From positions 58,220 to 122,219 of the forward strand of contig CACMCA010000004.1 of NCBI GenBank assembly GCA_902612005.1: DNA of 64,000 nucleotides, in the 5' to 3' direction. The notes under the pieces are model-generated. The model saw only the letters and a program-made list of their open reading frames with translations, ran no database searches and had not been told where the DNA came from. This document shows, piece by piece, positions 58,115 through 64,000 of the stretch. The translations under genes and the position numbers were made by a program. The DNA is from an uncultured Prochlorococcus sp. Its GTDB lineage: Bacteria; Cyanobacteriota; Cyanobacteriia; PCC-6307; Cyanobiaceae. Position 1 is the first letter of the stretch; every line of letters begins with the position of its first letter.

Positions 58115-59644
58115 TTAGTGAGCCTCCTCTGTTTTTTTATCTAAAGACATTCCAATAATTTGGGCGGAATGAATGTTGTCCCTATCTCTAATAGTAGAGC
58201 AAGTATGTAACAAACCTTGATCAACTAAATTTTTATATCTAATTGATATCGCATTATTAACTCTTTCACAATCATTTATTGCCCTTTCTTTTGCGCCGGG
58301 TACTTTCCCAGAGTAATCAAATCTTATTACTACCGGAATAGGTAGATCTTGAGAAACATTTAATCCAGTAAAAATCTTTACTCCTACATCTAAATCTGGC
58401 GCCCCTTCTTCGACTGTATCTAAATGAGCAAAATAAGTTAAATTTCTGAGATGTACTTCTTTGAAACCTATACCTACTCCAATAAACCTCTCTGCATGTC
58501 CAATATCTTCATAAGAACCATTATGAAAACTCTTAACATAATCAATTTGAGAAATATTATTGACAATTAATTTATACGTAAATTTTTCCAGTCCACTGAG
58601 TTTATCTTTTGAAGATTGATTAGAAATTGTCTGGCAAATTTCTCTTTCCGCATCCTCTTTTGAAAAATTTATTGTTGAATTATAAATTTCTAATGTAGAA
58701 ATATTTTTTTCTAAATCTATACCGCCATCGCGAGTTGATAAATGTATTTTTAATGAATCAGTGTCTGTATCAAGTCCAATTAACATTAAATCCACAGAAG
58801 CTCCGCAGCAAAAGCTATTCTCTACAGCCTCTTTGAAAGCATATAATTTATTTCTTCCTTCTGCTGCAGCTAACTCGTCATTACTCCCATGAGCTGCGCA
58901 TCCTTGATGAAAAGGATCTACTGAACTAAAATGATAAGTTACAACTTTTAAGTACCTGGTATCTTTATGAGCTTCATTAGGAATATTCTCTCTATATCTT
59001 TTATGTTCAGTTTTTACCCATCGATTAACAGTATTTTCAATATCAAACAGTGCTCCAGCATGGGATCTTCTTCTTACTGAACTAAAAGGTATTCTCATCA
59101 CATAAGCAACTGAATGAGCTAATCTTCCATCTGAACAAGGAGTTATATCAAGTAAATGTATTCCGCAATCTAAGAGAAATTTTTCAAAATCTTCCGCATC
59201 CCTACTTCCAGCAGCTCCTTCCAGTGGATCATTGTTAAAAAAATTGTCGCTAAGTTTCTCATGCTGTTTAAAAGCACACCATGCATATAAAGCTCTCATA
59301 TCAAGAGGTTTAACCCAAGATTTATCTAATACATGGAGGGGTAAATCTATTCCCAAATTTTTTCTTGATATTTTCTGAGCCTTATTTATAAAATCTTCGT
59401 GATGTTGAATTCGAGCAATTTCCTTGAGAGTTGGAACAATTTCGTCAAAATCACTTTTTATTTTGCTTTCATACCTAAATAGATTTTCATTTTGAATATT
59501 GTTGGTTAATTTATGAGACTTTCCAGAATTTCGGAGATTATTTGATTCTTTAGTTTGAATATGGATATTTTCCGTAAAAGTTTTCATTGGAGCTGTTGGC
59601 CCCAATGTGAAGTTCTTGGCTTTAGCCAGTCCTCTTAAAGGCAT
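58115..59644 (-). CDS. csoSCA: Carboxysomal carbonic anhydrase CsoSCA (CsoS3)
   Basis: A beta-type carbonic anhydrase inside the carboxysome that turns bicarbonate into CO2 for RuBisCO; 509 residues. The zinc ligands fit Cys170 (TPCSDGR), His238 and Cys249 (FHQGCAAHGS); Asp172 and Arg174 are the catalytic pair. The N-terminal 60 residues, including the short NFTLGPTAPM segment, are disordered and may bind RuBisCO. The C-terminal third is a decayed second catalytic domain, as is known for the family. Confidence 0.93.
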   Translation of the reverse strand: MPLRGLAKAKNFTLGPTAPMKTFTENIHIQTKESNNLRNSGKSHKLTNNIQNENLFRYESKIKSDFDEIVPTLKEIARIQHHEDFINKAQKISRKNLGIDLPLHVLDKSWVKPLDMRALYAWCAFKQHEKLSDNFFNNDPLEGAAGSRDAEDFEKFLLDCGIHLLDITPCSDGRLAHSVAYVMRIPFSSVRRRSHAGALFDIENTVNRWVKTEHKRYRENIPNEAHKDTRYLKVVTYHFSSVDPFHQGCAAHGSNDELAAAEGRNKLYAFKEAVENSFCCGASVDLMLIGLDTDTDSLKIHLSTRDGGIDLEKNISTLEIYNSTINFSKEDAEREICQTISNQSSKDKLSGLEKFTYKLIVNNISQIDYVKSFHNGSYEDIGHAERFIGVGIGFKEVHLRNLTYFAHLDTVEEGAPDLDVGVKIFTGLNVSQDLPIPVVIRFDYSGKVPGAKERAINDCERVNNAISIRYKNLVDQGLLHTCSTIRDRDNIHSAQIIGMSLDKKTEEAH

Positions 59645-59651
59645 TATTTAC

Positions 59652-61949
59652 TTAACCTCTTGCACCACCTGAAAAGGTAACAAGTTGTCCTTCACGAGTA
59701 TTCCCACTAGATCCAGTTATCAAGAAATCTGGTTTTTCTGTTTCATCATTTCTTTTAGCTTCCATTGGAGGCATTGCGCTCATGAAACCTGCTCTAGATG
59801 GATTTCTCTTTCTAGAAGATGCTCCTTCTGTACCTGTTACCTTATCACCGCGATCCCAATCATCACCAGTTACGTTTCCTACAGATTGTCCTTCACCAGT
59901 AATCCTAGATGCGACTCTTTTTTCTGGTGTCTTTGCAGCACGGTCTGCTTCTTCAATTTCCATTTTTTGCTTATAAGTAATATTTTTATTCGGTTCAAAT
60001 CTAAATTTTTCAGTACCAGTGACCTTATCTACTGCCATATCAAAAGGTCCTGTTACCTTTGAACCATTTTCATATTCATTACCGGTAACACCTTGAGTAT
60101 TTTTTTCAGAATATTTATCTCTTGATGGTGACTTGACAGAGAAGTCATTCCAAGAGTTACCTGCTGACTTTTCCGGATTCGCATAAGCAGTATCATGTGG
60201 AGGATTATCACAAGCTTGTGAGAACTGATCTCCACCAACATAAGGAGTTCCTGTTAAGTTTTTACAAGCACCTTTTTTAGCACCTGTCATTACTCCGCCA
60301 ATTCCTGGTTGCTGTCCTGTAAGTCTGGCATTTGAATTATTTCCTGAATTAACTGTTGCTCGTGATTTCATATTTTCAGAAGTTTCATTATTACAATTCT
60401 CATTAATCTGATCTAAGCCTGCGTATGGTGTTCCCGTTAACACTTTGCATGAACCTGGTTCATCTCCAGTTACTATTTTTGATCTTCCTGTCATAGTCCC
60501 GCTTATTAAATTTGACTTTGAAGAAAGGCTTAAACCTACTTTTCTAGCTTCTGGTTTTGGTTTTGAACCGCAAAACTTCTCATATTGTTGAGATCCTATG
60601 TACTCATCACCAGTTACATTCTTGCAACTCCCATGTTCATTACCTGTCATATGGTCTGATCTACCTACCCCCGTACCAGTTACATTATTCCCATTAAGAG
60701 TGTTGTAACTGCCAACTTTTTCAAATGCTTTACCTTTTGGATTTGGCTCTGAGCCAAGATATTGATCTCCAGTTAACTGATGTCCAGAACCTGATTCATC
60801 TCCAGTAACCAGGGTTGATCTACCAGGAAGTGATCCAGATACTTTTAATCCTTCAGTTGTAGTACTATGTTTAACCTTTGAAGGGTTTTTGGGAACATCA
60901 CCACAATATTTCTGTGATTGATTAGCAGATACATATTCAGTTCCTGTAAGGTTTTTACAAGTCCCAGGCTCATCGCCTGTGACCCTCTCAGATCTACCAA
61001 CTTCATTTCCAGTTACTTTATTACCCGATGTTGTAGAGGTAATAGTAGATCTAAGTGGCTGTTTATAACTTGGTCTATCTTGACAAAATTGATCAACTAC
61101 TTCTGATCCCATATATTGAGTACCAGTTACAGTCCTGCATGTACTTGCTTCATTACCTGTAGTTTTCACAGATCTATTAGCTTGTGTTCCAGTAACTATT
61201 TGACCTGAATCAGTTTCACTTTTACCAACTTTCCAGCTAGCATCTGCAATATTTTGTTTGGCTCCATTCTTATTTGGACCACATGGTCTACATTTACCAT
61301 TACCTTTTTTACCTGTGGCACCAGTTTTACTTCTTAGCTCTCTCACTCTCTGAGAAATCTCTCTACTACTTAAATCTGGGTCTCCCCTTCTAGCTAAAGA
61401 AGCTGCACTGGTATTTTGTTTAGTTGCTGATTTACCATGCTTGGATTGAGCTTCTCTTCTAGCCAAAACAATATCTCTACTTGTATTAGTAATAGGCTTT
61501 CTCTTTTGTTTAATTCTTCTTTTAAGGTTTTGTTTTGGTGTTTGAATTTCTGTATTATGTGAGCTTTGAACTTCCTGATTTTTGCTTATGGAAGTTTTAT
61601 CTGTGTTTACAGGACTTTCTTTTTTAACATCAGTACGAGTTCTATCGGATGAAGTTATTGCTGATTTCCCATGAGTAGACATTGCTTTTCTTCTCTCTAT
61701 TACTAACTCTTTACTAGATAAAGTTGTTGAAGAAGACTTTCTACTTACCTGGGTTTTTGGGATATGTTTTGTAACTGGTTTAGTAATATTTTGATTATTT
61801 GAAGAAGACTGAGTACCAGAAATCTGTATATCTTGAGAAGATCGAACTCTATCTTTAGTAGTCGAAGAATAAGCAGCAGCTTTTTTACCGCTATCACTCA
61901 TCGCCTTTCTTCTTTCTAATGCAATCTCTCTACTGGTTTTTTTTGACAT
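59652..61949 (-). CDS. csoS2: Carboxysome assembly scaffold CsoS2
   Basis: A 765-residue disordered protein that links RuBisCO to the shell; start at the ATG 61947-61949. The N region has four basic repeats with the form RREIALERRKAMS, each followed by HGK/SGK (residues 1-215). The middle region has six repeats with VTG and TGDE motifs and CK-x-LTG cysteines; repeat 3 lacks both cysteines. The C region ends in GQLVTFSGGARG, the conserved C-terminal peptide. An RNA hairpin precedes the gene. Shortened forms by programmed frameshift, known in some bacteria, are not shown here. Confidence 0.95.
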   Translation of the reverse strand: MSKKTSREIALERRKAMSDSGKKAAAYSSTTKDRVRSSQDIQISGTQSSSNNQNITKPVTKHIPKTQVSRKSSSTTLSSKELVIERRKAMSTHGKSAITSSDRTRTDVKKESPVNTDKTSISKNQEVQSSHNTEIQTPKQNLKRRIKQKRKPITNTSRDIVLARREAQSKHGKSATKQNTSAASLARRGDPDLSSREISQRVRELRSKTGATGKKGNGKCRPCGPNKNGAKQNIADASWKVGKSETDSGQIVTGTQANRSVKTTGNEASTCRTVTGTQYMGSEVVDQFCQDRPSYKQPLRSTITSTTSGNKVTGNEVGRSERVTGDEPGTCKNLTGTEYVSANQSQKYCGDVPKNPSKVKHSTTTEGLKVSGSLPGRSTLVTGDESGSGHQLTGDQYLGSEPNPKGKAFEKVGSYNTLNGNNVTGTGVGRSDHMTGNEHGSCKNVTGDEYIGSQQYEKFCGSKPKPEARKVGLSLSSKSNLISGTMTGRSKIVTGDEPGSCKVLTGTPYAGLDQINENCNNETSENMKSRATVNSGNNSNARLTGQQPGIGGVMTGAKKGACKNLTGTPYVGGDQFSQACDNPPHDTAYANPEKSAGNSWNDFSVKSPSRDKYSEKNTQGVTGNEYENGSKVTGPFDMAVDKVTGTEKFRFEPNKNITYKQKMEIEEADRAAKTPEKRVASRITGEGQSVGNVTGDDWDRGDKVTGTEGASSRKRNPSRAGFMSAMPPMEAKRNDETEKPDFLITGSSGNTREGQLVTFSGGARG
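60205..61206 (-). repeat. Six CsoS2 M-repeats
   Basis: Six repeated units of roughly 45-55 residues within CsoS2, each with two or three (V/L/M)TG or SG steps about eight residues apart. Five of the six have the paired cysteines; the third (LTGDQYLGSEPN, with GSGHQ) has none. The sixth departs at its start (GIGGVMTG). DNA similarity between them is modest. Confidence 0.8.
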
Positions 61950-61974
61950 AATCTTCAAATGTGAAACTCTTTTG

Positions 61975-62009
61975 AAAAAACTTTCTCCAAAAATATTTTT
62001 TGGAGAAAG
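61975..62009 (-). terminator. Intrinsic terminator or attenuator between cbbS and csoS2
   Basis: CTTTCTCC at 61981-61988 and GGAGAAAG at 62002-62009 pair together, and A/T bases inside extend the stem to 13 base pairs around a three-base loop. On the minus strand it is followed directly by six T (from A at 61975-61980). It lies after cbbS and before csoS2. Partial read-through would make more RuBisCO than shell protein. An RNA-processing or stabilising role is also possible. Confidence 0.8.
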
Positions 62010-62032
62010 ATATTTACTACATAAAAGTAGAT

Positions 62033-62374
62033 TTAACGTCCTTGGAAAACTACAAAAGCTGTTCCTTGGCTTTGAGTGTAAGCATCGTATCCGATGATTC
62101 TTACATGATGATCAGGGTATGCTCTATGACATGCCTCTAATTCACTTACAACCAAGTTAAGGTCTTTTTCCCCAAAGAATGGGAGCTTCCAATAAGACCA
62201 ATAAGTTTGCATACTTCCACTAGGATGAACATGCTCAATAACAGGACTCCAGCCTTGAGCAATTATGTATGCAATTTGATCGTATATTTCCTCCTGGGTC
62301 ATCGGTGGTAAGAAACCGAATGTTTCCAGGGTTGCAACTGTTTGATAGTCGCCTACTGTGCTCTGGAAAGGCAT
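62033..62374 (-). CDS. cbbS: RuBisCO small subunit
   Basis: The small subunit of form IA RuBisCO, 113 residues. Visible blocks are TFGFLPPMTQEEIYDQIAYII (about 17-37), with YWKLPFFGE and HHVRIIGYDAYTQSQG. The short loop between strands A and B is that of carboxysomal small subunits. It lies 90 bases after cbbL with a hairpin in the gap, and before the terminator-like hairpin. Confidence 0.97.
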   Translation of the reverse strand: MPFQSTVGDYQTVATLETFGFLPPMTQEEIYDQIAYIIAQGWSPVIEHVHPSGSMQTYWSYWKLPFFGEKDLNLVVSELEACHRAYPDHHVRIIGYDAYTQSQGTAFVVFQGR

Positions 62375-62400
62375 AATTAATTTAAATGTGAATGAAATTA

Positions 62401-62450
62401 CTCGTAATAGAACGAGATTTGTAGAAGTTTGAGGAGAAGAATCTCCTCAA
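62401..62450 (-). promoter_or_regulatory. Two hairpins between cbbL and cbbS
   Basis: CTCGT/ACGAG (62401-62405 and 62412-62416) and TTGAGGAGA/TCTCCTCAA (62429-62437 and 62442-62450) form two stems; the second has nine base pairs and a four-base loop. Neither has a downstream T-run on the minus strand, so they are not intrinsic terminators for this operon. They may stabilise or process the cbbL-cbbS message. Confidence 0.65.
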
Positions 62451-62464
62451 TTTTGAAATCTGGT

Positions 62465-63880
62465 TTAACCTTGAACGTCTAGTTTGTCGACGGTATCAAA
62501 TTCAAACTTAATTTCCTTCCAAGTTTCAAGAGCGATAGCTAATTCAGGACTGTGTTTAGCAGCTTCCATAAGAATGTCTCTACTCTCTTTTTCGATTTCG
62601 CGACCAGCATTACGTGCTTTTACGCAAGCTTCTAGAGCAACTCTGTTGGCTGCAGCTCCAGCAGCTGAACCCCATGGATGACCATGTGTTCCTCCACCAA
62701 ACTGAAGACAAGAATCATCTCCAAAAATCGCTAGGAGTGCAGGCATATGCCATACGTGAATACCACCTGATGCGACAGCAAATACTCCTGGCATTGAACC
62801 CCAATCTTGATCAAAGAAGTTACCTCTTGATCTATCTTCGGGAACAAATGACTCTCTTAAGTTGTCAATGTAACCAAGAGTTGTTTGACGATCACCTTCT
62901 AGTTTTCCAACAACAGTTCCAGTATGTAGTTGATCGCCTCCGGAGAGTCTCAAACATTTTGCTAGAACCCTGAAATGGATACCGTGTTTTGGATGTCTAT
63001 CAATAACAGCATGCATCGCTCTATGAATATGTAGAAGCATGCCATTTTTACGACACCAGTTTGCTAATCCAGTATTTGCAGTGAAACCGCCAGTTATATA
63101 ATCATGCATGATGATTGGCATATCTAGCTCTTTTGCAAATTCAGCTCTTTCGTAAAGTTCTTCAGGAGTGTTGGCAGTACAGTTTAGGTAGTGACCCTTA
63201 ACTTCGCCAGTTTCCTGCTGAGCAAGCTTAACTGCTTCTGCAACAAACTCAAATCTTTCTCTCCAACGTTGGAATGGCTGAGAGTTTATATTCTCGTCAT
63301 CCTTCGTTAAATCGAGGCCACCTCTAAGGCACTCATATACAACTCGACCATAGTTTTTACCAGATAATCCTAATTTAGGTTTAATGGTACAACCAAGTAG
63401 AGGTCTTCCATACTTATTTAAACGATCTCTTTCAACTACGATTCCATTTGGTGGACCACCGCAAGTTTTGATGAAAGCGATTGGGAATCTAATATCTTCT
63501 AGACGTAGATGTCTTAGAGCTTTAAATCCAAAAACGTTTCCTACAAGAGATGTTAATACGTTTGTAATAGAACCTTCTTCAAAAAGATCTAAAGGATATG
63601 CAATAAAAGCATAAAAAGCTTCAGGGTCTCCAGGAACGTCTTCGATTCGATAACAACGTCCTTTATAAAATTCTAAATCTGTAAGTAACTCGGACCAAAC
63701 TGTTGACCAAGTACCTGTTGAAGATTCAGCGGCAACAGCTGCTGCAACTTCTTCTCTGGGAACACCTTCTTGACCTGTACATTTGAAACAGGCTAGTAAA
63801 TCGGTGTCTAGGGGTACATATTCTGGAGTCCAGTAGGTATCTCTGTACTCCTTTACCCCTGCGTCATACTTCTTACTCAT
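62465..63880 (-). CDS. cbbL: RuBisCO large subunit, form IA
   Basis: The catalytic subunit that fixes CO2 on ribulose-1,5-bisphosphate, 471 residues. The active-site motif [17 protein letters not shown] has the carbamylated Lys193 with Asp195 and Glu196. Further blocks are the loop-6-type [13 protein letters not shown] and [19 protein letters not shown]. Form IA fits the alpha-carboxysome. It starts with ATG at 63878-63880, just after csoS1 and a 20-base palindrome. Confidence 0.98.
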
Positions 63881-63920
63881 AAGGATAAATTTAGGTCTGT
63901 GTAGGGAAAATAATTATTGT

Positions 63921-63940
63921 GCAAAATTTATAAATTTTGC
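63921..63940. promoter_or_regulatory. Perfect palindrome between csoS1 and cbbL
   Basis: GCAAAATTTATAAATTTTGC is a perfect 20-base palindrome; the two half-sites of GCAAAATTTA abut with no loop. On the minus strand no T-run follows. It lies in the 68-base junction between csoS1 and cbbL and may be an RNA processing hairpin or an operator. The likely function is inferred only from place and symmetry. Confidence 0.6.
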
Positions 63941-63948
63941 TTTATTTA

Positions 63949-64000
63949 TTAGTCCTTTTGACCAAGAAATTCACCGTTACCAAGAGCTGGTTCAACTTCT
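63949..64000 (-). CDS. csoS1: Carboxysome hexameric shell protein CsoS1, C-terminal end, cut by the window edge
   Basis: The last 16 codons before a TAA, read leftward: they translate to an ending like VEPALGNGEFLGQKD. This is what the tail of picocyanobacterial CsoS1 (the main hexamer of the shell) looks like in my memory, and the place, directly before cbbL, is the normal one. The rest is outside the window, so the call leans on position. Confidence 0.7.
   Translation of the reverse strand, partial: EVEPALGNGEFLGQKD

Noticed and set aside
59685..60062. A 125-residue plus-strand open frame within csoS2
   Set aside because: It lies antisense to CsoS2, whose repeat structure explains the sequence. 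The antisense translation has no conserved motif and is rich in Cys/Ser/Phe as expected of an antisense artefact.

Overview
The window is chromosomal DNA of a marine picocyanobacterium, most likely a high-light Prochlorococcus. The evidence is the strongly AT-rich sequence, very short gaps between genes, a cso-type alpha-carboxysome operon with form IA RuBisCO, plastocyanin, NDH-1 subunits NdhD and NdhL, a cyAbrB regulator, and the small picocyanobacterial protein DUF3136. No rRNA, CRISPR array, insertion sequence or prophage was seen. The strain cannot be named from the sequence alone.

Layout. 1-6.2 kb: the end of glmU converges on murF, glgA, menB and menD (cell wall, glycogen, phylloquinone). 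6.2-7.2 kb: lepB and a DUF760 gene. 7.2-12.3 kb: a minus-strand run of a DUF697 membrane protein, a Mn-type ABC transporter (binding protein, ATPase, permease) and a DUF4336 protein. 12.4-21.5 kb: an RG-rich small protein, trpS, thrS, glucokinase, thrB, ndhD and an M3 oligopeptidase. 21.5-27.8 kb: an alpha/beta hydrolase, folB, proA and a large TamB-like protein on the minus strand. 27.9-35.1 kb: three small unknown genes, a CocE-type hydrolase, glgB, hemE and an NAD-dependent epimerase. 35.1-42.1 kb: petE, a ClpB-type disaggregase, a divergent pterin-synthase-like gene, hisIE, a group 2 sigma factor, two small genes, a YciI-like gene and cyAbrB. 42.2-46.0 kb: trpA, a DUF3007 gene, ndhL, tRNA-Leu(UAA), a small secreted protein and pyrC. 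46.2-57.5 kb: a cation antiporter, gor, a GST, dnaA, two glycosyltransferase-type genes, a GNAT, an ABC exporter, hisG, a gloB-like gene, ridA and DUF3136. 57.3-64 kb: the alpha-carboxysome operon read leftward (csoS1, cbbL, cbbS, csoS2, csoSCA, csoS4A, csoS4B, acRAF).

How the genes fit together. The carboxysome operon supplies CO2 fixation. NdhD and NdhL belong to NDH-1, and plastocyanin carries electrons to photosystem I, whose phylloquinone needs MenB and MenD. GlgA, GlgB and glucokinase handle stored glucose, and the remaining genes are mostly biosynthetic housekeeping. Predicted RNA hairpins lie at each junction of the csoS1-cbbL-cbbS-csoS2 part of the operon. One, between cbbS and csoS2, has the form of an intrinsic terminator and would set RuBisCO expression above that of the shell proteins.

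The least ordinary locus is 43.7-45.0 kb. The intact tRNA-Leu(UAA) has a decayed partial copy (promoter plus 5' half, through the anticodon loop) about 1.1 kb away. The pair brackets a lone secreted-protein gene. This looks like the scar of a tRNA-targeted integration and is the best candidate here for something undescribed.
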